Assembly (NCBI RefSeq): GCF_947486615.1
Contig: NZ_CANKUD010000003.1
Coordinates: 372,001-436,000 of the forward strand
DNA length: 64,000 nt
Direction of reading: 5' to 3'
Origin: an uncultured Modestobacter sp.
Lineage (GTDB): Bacteria > Actinomycetota > Actinomycetes > Mycobacteriales > Geodermatophilaceae
The notes beneath the pieces are model-generated. The model saw only the letters and a list, made by a program, of their open reading frames with translations, was not told the origin of the DNA and did no database searches. Every line of letters starts with the position of its first letter. Within the stretch, counting starts at the first letter, position 1. Made by a program: the position numbers and the translations under genes. Shown here piece after piece: positions 33,975 through 42,714 of the stretch.

Positions 33975-35009
33975 CTGACCGTCAGCATCCGGGACGTCGC
34001 CGTCTCCGCCGGCGTCTCGGTGGGCACGGTCAGCAACGTCCTGAACCGGCCCGACTCGGTCAGCCCCGCGACCCGCGACCGGGTGCTCGCCGCCATCCAC
34101 ACCCTCGGCTTCGTGCGCAACGAGTCGGCCCGCCAGCTGCGCGCCGGCCACAGCCGCACCATCGGGCTGGTGGTGCTCGACATCGCCAACCCCTTCTTCA
34201 CCGACGTCGCCCGCGGGGTGGAGGAGGTGGCCAACGCGCAGGGGCTGTCGGTGGTGCTGTGCAACTCCGACGGCCGGCCCGACAAGGAGGCCGCCCACCT
34301 CGACGCGCTCACCGAGCAGCGGGTGCGCGGCGTCGTCCTCACCCCGACCGCCGAGATCTCCCCGCAGGTCGGGACGCTGCGGCAGCGCGGCGTCCCGGTG
34401 GTGCTGCTGGACCGCCGCGCGCCCGGTCCCGACCAGTGCGCCGTGGCCGTGGACGACGTCCTGGGCGGCCGGCTGGCCGCCGGGCACCTGCTCGGCCAGG
34501 GGCACCGCCGGATCGCGTTCATCGGCGGCCCGGGCGGGCTGCCGCAGCTGCAGGAGCGCTACGAGGGGGTCGTCGCCGCCGTCCGGGAGGGCACCGGCTC
34601 CGACGAGGCCCTCGTGCTGATCACCCCCGAGACGCTCACCGTGGCCGGTGGCCGCGAGGCGGCGGCCCGCCTCCTCGCGCTGCCGGCCGGGCAGCGTCCC
34701 ACCGCCGCGGTCTGCGCGAACGACCTGCTGGCGATGGGCGCGCTCCAGGAGATGGTCCGCCGGGAGCTCCGGGTGCCCGACGACTTCGCCCTCGTCGGCT
34801 ACGACGACATCGACTACGCCGCGGCCGCCGCCGTCCCGCTGACCTCGGTCCGCAAGCCCCGCCAGGAGCTCGGCCGCCGAGCGGCGGAGCTGCTGCTGGA
34901 CGAGGCTGCGGGTGAGGGCCACGAGCACCAGCAACCGGTCTTCGAGCCCGTGCTCGTCGCCCGGGAGTCCAGCACGGTCCGGCACCCCCGCCGGTCCGTG
35001 GCGAGCTGA
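33975..35009 (+). CDS. LacI-family regulator of rhamnose (and probably lactate) genes
   Basis: 344 aa from CTG 33975. HTH 'VSIRDVAVSAGVSVGTVSNVLNRPD', hinge 'LGFVRNESARQLRAGHSRTIG', then effector domain ('IANPFFTDVARGVEEVANAQG', 'VCANDLLAMGALQ', 'LVGYDDIDYAAAAAVPLTSV'). The track starts at GTG 33930, but the promoter -10 box ends at 33926, leaving that codon upstream of the transcript. CTG 33975 follows GAGGGGG at 5 nt and gives the normal LacI N-terminus; no ATG, GTG or TTG lies in frame between. It is divergent from rhaU and 13 bp ahead of lutA, so it probably controls both arms and itself. Confidence 0.88.
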   Translation: MTVSIRDVAVSAGVSVGTVSNVLNRPDSVSPATRDRVLAAIHTLGFVRNESARQLRAGHSRTIGLVVLDIANPFFTDVARGVEEVANAQGLSVVLCNSDGRPDKEAAHLDALTEQRVRGVVLTPTAEISPQVGTLRQRGVPVVLLDRRAPGPDQCAVAVDDVLGGRLAAGHLLGQGHRRIAFIGGPGGLPQLQERYEGVVAAVREGTGSDEALVLITPETLTVAGGREAAARLLALPAGQRPTAAVCANDLLAMGALQEMVRRELRVPDDFALVGYDDIDYAAAAAVPLTSVRKPRQELGRRAAELLLDEAAGEGHEHQQPVFEPVLVARESSTVRHPRRSVAS

Positions 35010-35022
35010 GCGGAGGTCTCAG

Positions 35023-35796
35023 GTGAAGGTCGCACTGTTCGCCACCTGCCTGGTGGACACCATGACCCCGAGCGTCGCCCACGCCACCGCAGCGCTCCTG
35101 CAGCGGCTGGGGCAGGAGGTCGTCGTCCCGCCGGCGCAGGCGTGCTGCGGTCAGATGCACGTCAACACCGGCTACCGGCGCGAGGCGGTGTCGATCGTCG
35201 CCAACCACGTGCGGGCCTTCGAGGGCGCGGAGGTGATCGTCGCGCCGTCCGGCTCGTGCGTGGCCTCGATCCACCACCAGCAGGCCGCCGTCGCCCGGCG
35301 GGCCGGGGACGAGGCGCTGGCCCAGGCCGCCGAGGAGCTGGCCGGGCGCACCCACGAGCTGTCCCAGTTCCTGGTCGACGTCCTCGGGGTGACCGACGTG
35401 GGCGCCTACTACCCGCACCGGGTCACCTACCACCCGACCTGCCACTCGCTGAGGCTGCTCCGGGTCGGCGACGCGCCCCTGCAGCTGCTGCGGGCGGTGC
35501 GCGGGCTGGAGCTGGTGGAGCTGCCCGGCGCCGAGCAGTGCTGCGGCTTCGGCGGCACCTTCGCGGTGAAGAACGCCGACACCTCGACCGCGATGCTCAC
35601 CGACAAGATGGCCAACGTGCTCGGCACGCACGCCGAGGTCTGCACCGCCGGGGACGCCTCCTGCCTGATGCACATCGGCGGCGGCCTCTCCCGGCTCCGG
35701 GCCGGCACCCGCACCGTGCACCTGGCCGAGATCCTGGCCTCGACGGAGGAAGCCGTGACCCCTGACCAGAAGGCCATCCCGGCGGTGACCGCGTGA
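35023..35796 (+). CDS. lutA: L-lactate oxidation subunit LutA
   Basis: 257 aa from GTG 35023 after GGAGG; the track start (34912) lies inside the regulator. Two CCG domains, 'PPAQACCGQMHVNTGY' and 'PGAEQCCGFGGTFAVKN', each with the paired cysteines that ligate heterodisulfide-reductase-type iron-sulfur clusters. LutABC oxidises L-lactate to pyruvate, feeding electrons to the respiratory chain. It overlaps lutB by 4 bp (GTGA). Confidence 0.93.
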   Translation: MKVALFATCLVDTMTPSVAHATAALLQRLGQEVVVPPAQACCGQMHVNTGYRREAVSIVANHVRAFEGAEVIVAPSGSCVASIHHQQAAVARRAGDEALAQAAEELAGRTHELSQFLVDVLGVTDVGAYYPHRVTYHPTCHSLRLLRVGDAPLQLLRAVRGLELVELPGAEQCCGFGGTFAVKNADTSTAMLTDKMANVLGTHAEVCTAGDASCLMHIGGGLSRLRAGTRTVHLAEILASTEEAVTPDQKAIPAVTA

Positions 35797-37274
35797 CCGC
35801 CGTCGACCTGGGCATGCCCGGCCTGCCGCACGCCCCGCGCGGGGTGGGGCACCTGCGCGGTGCCGAGTCCTTCCCGGACGCCGCCCGCGGGGCGCTGCGC
35901 AACGGCCAGCTGCGGGCCAACCTCGGCCACGCCACCAGCACCATCCGCGGCAAGCGGGCCAACGTGGTCGGCGAGCTGCCCGACTGGGAGCAGCTGCGCG
36001 CCGCCGGCAAGGCGCTGAAGACCGCCACGATGGCCCGCCTCGACGAGCACCTGGAGGAGCTCGAGCGCCAGGTGACCGCCCGCGGCGGCGTCGTCCACTG
36101 GGCCCGGGACGCGAACGAGGCCAACGAGATCGTGACCCGGCTGGTGCAGGCCACCGGCACGTCCGAGGTGGTCAAGGTCAAGTCGATGGCCACCCAGGAG
36201 ATCGGCCTGAACGAGGCGCTGGAGGCCGCCGGGCTCGACGTCTTCGAGACCGACCTGGCCGAGCTGATCGTGCAGCTGGGGGAGGACAGCCCGTCGCACA
36301 TCCTGGTGCCGGCGATCCACAAGAACCGCGCCGAGATCCGGGAGATCTTCGCCCGCACCATCCCCGGCGTCGACCCGGGCCTGACCGACGACCCCCGGCA
36401 GCTGGCCATGGCCGCCCGGGCGCACCTGCGCGAGCGGTTCCTGCGGGCCCGGGTCGCGGTCAGCGGCGCGAACTTCGGCGTCGCGGAGACCGGCACGCTC
36501 ACCGTGGTCGAGTCCGAGGGCAACGGCCGGATGTGCCTGACCCTGCCGGAGACGCTGATCACCGTGATGGGGATCGAGAAGGTGGTGCCCACCTGGCGCG
36601 ACCTGGAGGTGTTCCTGCAGCTGCTGCCGCGCTCCTCCACCGGCGAGCGGATGAACCCCTACACCTCGGCCTGGGCCGGGGTGACCCCCGGCGACGGGCC
36701 GCAGGAGTTCCACCTGGTGCTGCTGGACAACGGCCGCACCGCGGTGCTCGCCGACGAGGTGGGCCGGGAGGCGCTGCACTGCATCCGCTGCTCGGCGTGC
36801 CTGAACGTCTGCCCGGTGTACGAGCGGGCCGGCGGGCACTCCTACGGCTCGGTGTACCCCGGGCCGATCGGCGCGGTGCTCTCCCCGATGCTCACCGGCG
36901 TCGAGGACAACGCCTCGCTGCCCTACGCCTCGTCGCTGTGCGGAGCCTGCTACGACGTCTGCCCGGTGGCCATCGACATCCCCTCGATCCTGGTGCACCT
37001 GCGCGGCGAGCACGTCGAGGCCGTCGCCCGGGACCGGGATCGGCCGACGGCGGAGGCGGTCGCCTTCCGCGGTCTGGCGAAGGCGATGTCGCATCCCCGG
37101 CTGTGGCACCTGGCCCAGCGGGCGGCCCGGCTCGGCCGGCTGGTCTCCCGCGGCAGGCCCACGCTGCCGAACGCGCTGCCGCCGCCGATCTCCGGCTGGA
37201 CGCGCAGCCGCGATCTGCCGACCCCGCCGACGAAGACGTTCGTGCAGCAGTGGACCGAGGAGCACCGGTCATGA
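35793..37274 (+). CDS. lutB: L-lactate oxidation iron-sulfur subunit LutB
   Basis: 493 aa. The N-terminal two thirds form the LutB/YkgF domain ('VKSMATQEIGLNEALEAAGLDVFETDLAE', 'AVSGANFGVAETGTLTVVESEGN'). Two ferredoxin cluster sites follow, 'CIRCSACLNVCPVYE' and 'CGACYDVCPVAIDIP', each for a 4Fe-4S cluster. It relays electrons from lactate oxidation with LutA and LutC. Its stop overlaps the ATG of a 13-codon mini-ORF leading to lutC. Confidence 0.94.
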   Translation: MTAVDLGMPGLPHAPRGVGHLRGAESFPDAARGALRNGQLRANLGHATSTIRGKRANVVGELPDWEQLRAAGKALKTATMARLDEHLEELERQVTARGGVVHWARDANEANEIVTRLVQATGTSEVVKVKSMATQEIGLNEALEAAGLDVFETDLAELIVQLGEDSPSHILVPAIHKNRAEIREIFARTIPGVDPGLTDDPRQLAMAARAHLRERFLRARVAVSGANFGVAETGTLTVVESEGNGRMCLTLPETLITVMGIEKVVPTWRDLEVFLQLLPRSSTGERMNPYTSAWAGVTPGDGPQEFHLVLLDNGRTAVLADEVGREALHCIRCSACLNVCPVYERAGGHSYGSVYPGPIGAVLSPMLTGVEDNASLPYASSLCGACYDVCPVAIDIPSILVHLRGEHVEAVARDRDRPTAEAVAFRGLAKAMSHPRLWHLAQRAARLGRLVSRGRPTLPNALPPPISGWTRSRDLPTPPTKTFVQQWTEEHRS

Positions 37275-37312
37275 CTGGTTCCACGTGCAACACGACCGGT
37301 GGACGACGGTGA
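37271..37312 (+). CDS. 13-codon mini-ORF bridging lutB and lutC
   Basis: Reads MTGSTCNTTGGRR. Its ATG overlaps the lutB stop (ATGA) and its TGA overlaps the lutC GTG start (GTGA). No ribosome site of its own stands out, so it may carry terminating lutB ribosomes to lutC rather than make a useful peptide. The 14-bp GTTCCACGTGCAAC element lies inside it. Translation is unproven. Confidence 0.35.
   Translation: MTGSTCNTTGGRR
37278..37291 (+). promoter_or_regulatory. 14-bp element GTTCCACGTGCAAC, copy 1
   Basis: Exact 14-mer with a CACGTG core, found three times in the window (also 47422-47435 on the minus strand and 58253-58266). The core and outer GTT/AAC are shared with parS-like ParB sites, but two inner bases differ. 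Function unknown. Confidence 0.5.
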
Positions 37313-37944
37313 GCGCCCGCGAGGAGGTGCTGGCCCGGGTCCGCCAGGCGCTGGGGGAGACCCGGACGCCGGTGCCCGAGGTGGTGCGGGACTACCGGCT
37401 CACCGACGGCCGGCCGGCGGGGGACGAGGAGTTGCTGACCCTGCTGGTCGACCGGGTGGAGGACTACCGCGCCACGGTGCTCCGCTGCGGCCCGGCCGAG
37501 GTCGGCGCGACGGTGCGGGCCGCCCTGGACCAGGGGCTGGGCACCGGGTGGGCGGCCGGCGACGTCGTCGTCGCGCCCGGGCTGGCCGCGGACTGGCGCC
37601 CGGCCGGCTGCGACGTGGACGACGACCGCCCCGCGGTGCAGCTGGCCGAGCGGGCGGCCTCGGTCACCGCGGTGGCCGTGGCGATCGCCGAGACCGGCAC
37701 CCTGGTGCTCGACGGCTCCCCCGCCTGCGGGCGGCGGGCGCTGTCCCTGCTGCCGGACTGCCTGGTCTGCGTGGTCACCGCCGACCAGGTGGTGGGCAGC
37801 GTGCCCGAGGGCCTGGCCCGGCTGGACCCGTTGCGCCCACTGACCATGGTCAGTGGGCCGTCGGCCACCAGCGACATCGAGCTGCAGCGGGTCGAGGGCG
37901 TGCACGGCCCGCGCACGCTGCTGGTGGTGCTGGTCGGCGGCTGA
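37309..37944 (+). CDS. lutC: L-lactate oxidation subunit LutC
   Basis: 211 aa from GTG 37309 (track start GTG 37285 adds 8 residues with no ribosome site). LUD-domain protein: 'EEVLARVRQALGETRTPVPEV' at the N-terminus, 'VTAVAVAIAETGTLVLDGSPACGRRALSLLPDCLVCVV' and 'PLTMVSGPSATSDIELQRVEGVHGP' at the C-terminus, the last very typical of LutC/YkgG. Completes the lactate-oxidising complex. Its stop abuts the stop of the convergent LCP gene with no gap. Confidence 0.93.
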   Translation: MSAREEVLARVRQALGETRTPVPEVVRDYRLTDGRPAGDEELLTLLVDRVEDYRATVLRCGPAEVGATVRAALDQGLGTGWAAGDVVVAPGLAADWRPAGCDVDDDRPAVQLAERAASVTAVAVAIAETGTLVLDGSPACGRRALSLLPDCLVCVVTADQVVGSVPEGLARLDPLRPLTMVSGPSATSDIELQRVEGVHGPRTLLVVLVGG

Positions 37945-39585
37945 TCAGCCGTTGCGGGTCGGCGGCTGCCCCTTCGCGCGGGCGGCCTGCGCCTGCGCCG
38001 GGTCGTAGGCGCAGGCGTCGCCGATCTCGGCGGCCGGGTCCGCCGCCGCGCTCGTGGCCGGCGCGCTGCTCGTCCCGGGCTCGCTCGACGGGGCGGCCGA
38101 CGACGACGGCGCGGACGACGGGGCCGTCGTCCCGGCGGCCGGTGAGGTGTCCGACGGGCCGGCCAGCGCCTGCTGGACCAGCGCGCGGATCCGGTCGTAG
38201 TCCGGGTAGGCCGGGTCGATCACCGTGTTGTCGAAGACCACGCTGCGGATCGGCGCGTCCTTGACCCGCAGGCCCAGGTCGACGACGTCGCCCAGCACCC
38301 GCTGGGGCACGTCGGTGGAGACGATGTCCTGGGTGGTCGCGGCGAGCTGCTGGAAGCGGGTCAGCAGGGTCAGCGGGTCGGCGGCGTCGACGATGGCGTC
38401 GATGACGCACCGCTGGCGGTCCATCCGCTGGTAGTCGGTCAGACCGAACCGGCCGCGGCTGTAGGCCAGCGCGGTGGCGCCGTCCATCTGCTGGTCGGGG
38501 CCGGGGGCGATGTAGGCGTCCGGGAAGATGTTCAGGGTCGGCTCGCCACCGACCGGGACGTAGTAGTTGACGTCGACGGTGATGCCGCCCAGGGCGTCGA
38601 CCAGCTGGCTGAAACCGTCGAGGTTGACCAGCACGTAGTAGTCGATGTGCAGGCCGAGCGCCTCGCCGACGCCCAGCTTCAGGAAGTCCGCCCCCGGGTC
38701 GTCGGTGGGGCCCAGGACGTCGGGGTACCAGGCCGGGCCGTTGCGGTAGACGGCGTTGAGCAGGCTCTCGCTCTCCGACCCGGCGTCGAACCCGTCGGGG
38801 TAGACCTCGGCGAGCGGGCTGTCGGCCGGGAAGGGGAGGTCCTCCAGGTTGCGGGGGAGGCTGAACAGCGTCGTCGCCCCGGTCTCCACCTGGATGTTGG
38901 CGACGATCACCGTGTCGGTGCGGACGCCCTCGCGACCCTCGCCGCCGTCGCCCCCCAGCAGCAGGATGTTGAGCTCCTCGCGGTCACCGAAGAGCTCCTC
39001 GGCCTCGTCGGTGACGGTGGCGCTCTCCCCGTCGGCGAAGACGGTGTCCACCAGGTCGCGCTGGGCGTCGGCGATCCGCACCGCCCAGCCGGCCGGGACG
39101 ACGACGGCCAGGCAGAGCGCGAGGACGACGAGACCACCGACGGCGTGCTGCCAGCCCCGCAGTGGCCGGGGGCGCACCGCGAGGTACCCGGTGACGACGA
39201 CGGCCAGCCAGGCCAGCGCCGCGACGCAGATGCCACCGATCACCCAGAGCAGGGCGGTGGAGTCGACCGCGAGCCGGATGGCGTCCCGCCAGCCGACGGC
39301 GGCCAGCCAGACGCCGCCGGCAAGCAGCAGGAGGAAGACGGCGAGCACGGCGGCGCCGAGCCGTCGCCGTCCGCTGGCCAGGAAGGCGGTGCCGGGGACG
39401 GCCGCGCCGAGGACCGTGAGCCCCAGGGCCGGACCGAAGCCGGATGCGGCGTGCCGGCCGCCACGGTGGGCCGGGGGGTCGCCGGCGAGCGGGAGGCCGG
39501 TGGTCGCCCGGACGTCGACCGGGTCGATCCGCTCGGTGTCGCCGGGCCGCCACCGGCGGCTGCCGTGCTGGTTCCCCTCGCTCAT
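37945..39585 (-). CDS. LytR-CpsA-Psr (LCP) family cell-wall glycopolymer transferase
   Basis: 546 aa from ATG 39585 (track start 39624 is less likely). A cytoplasmic Pro/Arg-rich N-terminus precedes about four membrane helices ('LAVFLLLLAGGVWLAAVG', 'LLWVIGGICVAALAWLAVVVTGYLAV', 'LVVLALCLAVVVPAGWAV'). The LCP domain has 'ILLLGGDGGEGREGVRTDTVIVANI', 'LFSLPRNLEDLPFP' and 'ALAYSRGRFGLTDYQRMDRQR' with the catalytic arginines. A Ser/Thr/Pro/Ala-rich stretch ('APSSSAAPSSEPGTSSAPAT') near the C-terminus resembles O-mannosylated linkers. LCP enzymes attach polyprenyl-linked glycopolymers to peptidoglycan. Confidence 0.9.
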   Translation of the reverse strand: MSEGNQHGSRRWRPGDTERIDPVDVRATTGLPLAGDPPAHRGGRHAASGFGPALGLTVLGAAVPGTAFLASGRRRLGAAVLAVFLLLLAGGVWLAAVGWRDAIRLAVDSTALLWVIGGICVAALAWLAVVVTGYLAVRPRPLRGWQHAVGGLVVLALCLAVVVPAGWAVRIADAQRDLVDTVFADGESATVTDEAEELFGDREELNILLLGGDGGEGREGVRTDTVIVANIQVETGATTLFSLPRNLEDLPFPADSPLAEVYPDGFDAGSESESLLNAVYRNGPAWYPDVLGPTDDPGADFLKLGVGEALGLHIDYYVLVNLDGFSQLVDALGGITVDVNYYVPVGGEPTLNIFPDAYIAPGPDQQMDGATALAYSRGRFGLTDYQRMDRQRCVIDAIVDAADPLTLLTRFQQLAATTQDIVSTDVPQRVLGDVVDLGLRVKDAPIRSVVFDNTVIDPAYPDYDRIRALVQQALAGPSDTSPAAGTTAPSSAPSSSAAPSSEPGTSSAPATSAAADPAAEIGDACAYDPAQAQAARAKGQPPTRNG

Positions 39586-39805
39586 GCGGCTGCCAGGACT
39601 CCGGTCATCCGGCCATGTTCCCACTGATCGGTGGACGGATGCCGTCCTGATCGTCCGGGATCACCCGCACGAGCAGCCCACTGTGATCCAGCGCACGCCG
39701 CCACGACTGGACCGACGTCGGGCGGGTACCTCTTCAGCGGACGCCGGAGCCCACCGCCGGCGTCGAGGAACCTGGCCCGCGGCCGGGCCGTTGTCCCGGG
39801 CACGT

Positions 39806-39838
39806 GGTTACGGTGCCGTAGGTTACGGGACCGTAGGT
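39806..39838 (+). promoter_or_regulatory. Tandem operator/promoter of the acyl-ACP desaturase gene
   Basis: Two adjoining 15-bp repeats, GGTTACGGTGCCGTA and GGTTACGGGACCGTA, each with the dyad TACGG-N2-CCGTA, followed by GGT. TAGGTT across their junction (39819-39824) could be the -10 box, placing the repeats over the promoter. Layout fits cooperative binding by a TetR-type lipid regulator. Confidence 0.65.
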
Positions 39839-39858
39839 GGCTGACCAGGGAGGTCCAC

Positions 39859-40821
39859 GTGTCGGAGACGTCGCCGCAGGGCGCACTGCTCATCGAGCTC
39901 GAGCCGGTGGTCGAGGAGAACCTCGACCGGCACATCGGCCTGGCGCAGGAATGGCACCCGCACGACTACGTCCCGTGGTCCCAGGGCCGCGACTTCGCCT
40001 TCCTGGGCGGGGAGGACTGGGCCCCGGAGCAGTCGAAGCTGGACGAGACGGCCAAGGCCGCGATGTTCACCAACCTGCTCACCGAGGACAACCTGCCCAG
40101 CTACCACCGGGAGATCGCCACCCGGTTCGGCCGGGACGGCGCCTGGGGCACCTGGGTCGGCCGCTGGACGGCGGAGGAGAACCGGCACGGCATCGCGCTG
40201 CGCGACTACCTCGTCGTCACCCGCGGGGTCGACCCGGTCGAGCTCGAGCGGGCCCGGATGGACTACATGACCTCGGGCTACGACTCCGGCGACAAGACCC
40301 CGCTGGAGGCGGTCGCCTACGTCTCGTTCCAGGAGCTGGCGACCCGGGTGAGCCACCGGAACACCGGCAAGGCCACCGGCGACCCGATCGCCGACCGGCT
40401 GCTCGCCCGGATCGCCAAGGACGAGAACCTGCACATGGTCTTCTACCGCAACATCGTCTCCGCGGCGTTCGACATCGCCCCGGACGAGACGATGCGCGCG
40501 GTCGCCGACGAGGTGATGCGCTTCGAGATGCCCGGCGCCTCGATGGCCGGCTTCCGGAAGAACTCGGTGCTCATCGCCAAGGCCGGCATCTACGACCTGC
40601 GGCTGCACCACGACGAGGTCATCTCCCCGGTGCTGCGGGCCTGGAAGGTGTTCGAGCGCACCAACCTGGGCCCGGCCGGCGAGCAGGCCCGCGAGGAGCT
40701 GGCCCAGTTCATGGTCGGCCTGGACGCGCAGGCGACCAAGTTCGTGGAGAGCCGCGAGCGGATGCGCGCCCGGATGCAGGCCAGGTCCGACACCGAGATC
40801 GCCCCGCTCTCCCAGACCTGA
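39859..40821 (+). CDS. Acyl-[acyl-carrier-protein] desaturase (ferritin-like di-iron)
   Basis: 320 aa from GTG 39859 after GGGAGG; the track start (39631) is upstream of the operator. Di-iron ligands are in 'WTAEENRHGIALRDYL' and 'IAKDENLHMVFYRNI', the two EENxH/DENxH motifs of plant-type acyl-ACP desaturases (FA_desaturase_2, DesA1/DesA2 in mycobacteria). Introduces a cis double bond into acyl-ACP using oxygen and ferredoxin. Monocistronic, with a tandem operator upstream and a bidirectional hairpin downstream. Confidence 0.92.
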   Translation: MSETSPQGALLIELEPVVEENLDRHIGLAQEWHPHDYVPWSQGRDFAFLGGEDWAPEQSKLDETAKAAMFTNLLTEDNLPSYHREIATRFGRDGAWGTWVGRWTAEENRHGIALRDYLVVTRGVDPVELERARMDYMTSGYDSGDKTPLEAVAYVSFQELATRVSHRNTGKATGDPIADRLLARIAKDENLHMVFYRNIVSAAFDIAPDETMRAVADEVMRFEMPGASMAGFRKNSVLIAKAGIYDLRLHHDEVISPVLRAWKVFERTNLGPAGEQAREELAQFMVGLDAQATKFVESRERMRARMQARSDTEIAPLSQT

Positions 40822-40855
40822 TCCGGGGGCCGACCGGGCGGTCGGCCCCCGGATC
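40820..40855. terminator. Bidirectional terminator between desaturase and chemotaxis receptor
   Basis: GATCCGGGGGCCGACC-GGGC-GGTCGGCCCCCGGATC: a perfect 16-bp stem with a 4-nt loop. It begins inside the desaturase stop codon and ends 3 bp before the stop of the convergent gene. Confidence 0.85.
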
Positions 40856-40858
40856 AGT

Positions 40859-42502
40859 TCAGTAGACGAACTGCGTCATGCTGCTGCGCAGGTCGCTGGC
40901 CATCCGGGACAGCTCGTCCACGGCCTGCCGGGTCTGCCCCAGCGACTGCGTCGTCGAGGACGCCGCCGCCGACACCCCGGTGATGTTGGTGGCGATCTCG
41001 GTCGATCCGCCGGCGGCCTCCTGCACCGACCGGGACATCTCGTTCGTGGTGGCGGTCTGCTCCTCCACCGCACTGGCGATGGTCAGCTGGAAGTCGTTGA
41101 TCGAGCCGATGATCTCCGAGATCCGGCCGATCGCCGACACCGCACCACCGGTGTCGCCCTGGATCGCCTCCACCCGGCGGGCGATGTCCTCGGTCGCCCG
41201 CGCCGTCTCCTGCGCCAGCTCCTTCACCTCGTTGGCCACCACGGCGAACCCCTTGCCCGCCTCACCCGCCCGCGCGGCCTCGATCGTGGCGTTGAGCGCC
41301 AGCAGGTTGGTCTGCTCCGCGATGCTGGTGATGGTCTTGACCACCGCACCGATCTCCTGCGACGAGATCCCCAGCTTGGTGATGGTCTGCGTGGTGGTCT
41401 CGGCCTCGGTCACCGCCTGCGCGGCGACCCGCGCCGCCTCGTTGGCGTTCTGCGAGATCTCCCGGATCGAGGCACCCATCTCCTCGGCACCGGCCGCGAC
41501 CGTCGCCACGTTCCGGGACACCTCCTCCGCGGCGGCCGAGACGACACCGGACTGCGCCGAGGTCTCCTCCGCCGAGGCCGAGATCTGCGCCGAGGACGCC
41601 GACAGCTCCTCCGAGGAGGCGGCCACCGCGTCCGCCGAGGCGGCGACCTGGGTCATCACCGAACGGAGGTTGGCCACCGCAGCGTCCAGCGCCCGGCTCA
41701 TCGCACCCAGCTCGCACTCGGTCCCGAAGGCACTGGCCTGGGTCAGATCACCGGCGGCCAGCGCCTCGGCGACCCGCTGCACGCACCGCACGCCCGCCGC
41801 CAGGCCGCGGGCGATGACGACGCCGAACGCGACGGCCATGGCCAGCCCGGCCAGGACGACCACCACGACGAGCGTCCGCTGGCTGCCGTAGGCCGCCTCC
41901 GCGTCAGCGGCCGCATCACTCCCCTCGGCCCGCTCCTGGGCGATCAGCTGGTCGATGTCCGCCTCGGCGCGCTCCACGAGGGGCCGGACGGTTGCGTCGT
42001 TGGCGGCCCGCCAGCCGGCCGCGTCCCCCGACAGCGCGAGCGGGCGGAGGGTCGTCGTGACCGCGGTGCCGTAGTCGGCGAAGGACTGCCGGGCATCGAC
42101 CAGCACGGCCTCCTTGTCGGAGGCCAACCCACCCGTGGAGTACGCGGTGGCGGCGTCGGCGAACGCGGTCTCCAGGTCGGGGATCCGGTCCAGCGCGCCC
42201 TGCGCGCCGGCCGCATCGCCGGCGATGAGCGCATCCCGGGTGGCCACCCGCACGTCCGCGAGCGCGGTGCGCATGTCACCGCTGGCCGCGACGCGCAGCA
42301 TGTTCTCCTCGTAGAGGACCTGGGTGCGGTCGGCGGTCCGGCCGAGGGCCTGCAGCCCGAGGAAGCCCACGACCACCGAGATCGACGCGGCGAGGCACAC
42401 CGCGGTGAGCACCTTCGTCTGGACGCTCCGGTCGAACCACCACTGCAGCAGCCGGATCCGTGTACGCGGGTAGGTGCTGATCTCTTCTGCTGCTGCGCTC
42501 AT
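40859..42502 (-). CDS. Methyl-accepting chemotaxis protein
   Basis: 547 aa from ATG 42502 after AGGAG (track start 42622 is too early). Helix 1 '[23 protein letters not shown]', an extracytoplasmic four-helix-bundle-like sensor (about 55-205, Ala/Asp-rich), helix 2 '[22 protein letters not shown]', HAMP ('[22 protein letters not shown]') and a long signalling coiled coil. The tip '[30 protein letters not shown]' binds CheA/CheW. No che genes lie in the window, so this is a stand-alone receptor. The ligand is unknown. Confidence 0.93.
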   Translation of the reverse strand: MSAAAEEISTYPRTRIRLLQWWFDRSVQTKVLTAVCLAASISVVVGFLGLQALGRTADRTQVLYEENMLRVAASGDMRTALADVRVATRDALIAGDAAGAQGALDRIPDLETAFADAATAYSTGGLASDKEAVLVDARQSFADYGTAVTTTLRPLALSGDAAGWRAANDATVRPLVERAEADIDQLIAQERAEGSDAAADAEAAYGSQRTLVVVVVLAGLAMAVAFGVVIARGLAAGVRCVQRVAEALAAGDLTQASAFGTECELGAMSRALDAAVANLRSVMTQVAASADAVAASSEELSASSAQISASAEETSAQSGVVSAAAEEVSRNVATVAAGAEEMGASIREISQNANEAARVAAQAVTEAETTTQTITKLGISSQEIGAVVKTITSIAEQTNLLALNATIEAARAGEAGKGFAVVANEVKELAQETARATEDIARRVEAIQGDTGGAVSAIGRISEIIGSINDFQLTIASAVEEQTATTNEMSRSVQEAAGGSTEIATNITGVSAAASSTTQSLGQTRQAVDELSRMASDLRSSMTQFVY

Positions 42503-42700
42503 GGATGCTCCTGCGACGACGCGACGGGCCTGCCAACCGACGTCTTCGGCAGCGGCGGGCCGACCTCGCGGCGACCGCCCGCGATCGTTCCGGTTCGTGA
42601 TCGGCCACAACACCAACATCACGGATCGTTACCGACGACGACGCCGGGCACATGCCGCCCCTCTCGGCGACCGCGACGGGGACACCCCGCGCCGTGCGCC

Positions 42701-42706
42701 TACGCT
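42701..42706 (+). promoter_or_regulatory. -10 box of xthA
   Basis: TACGCT, 8 bp before GTG 42715. No ribosome site lies between, so the mRNA is probably leaderless. Confidence 0.5.
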
Positions 42707-42714
42707 CGGACCCC

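Noticed and set aside
38647-39627. 326-aa plus-strand ORF opposite the LCP gene
   Set aside because: Opposite a clear LCP domain; the Gly/Gln/Asp-rich translation has no family.
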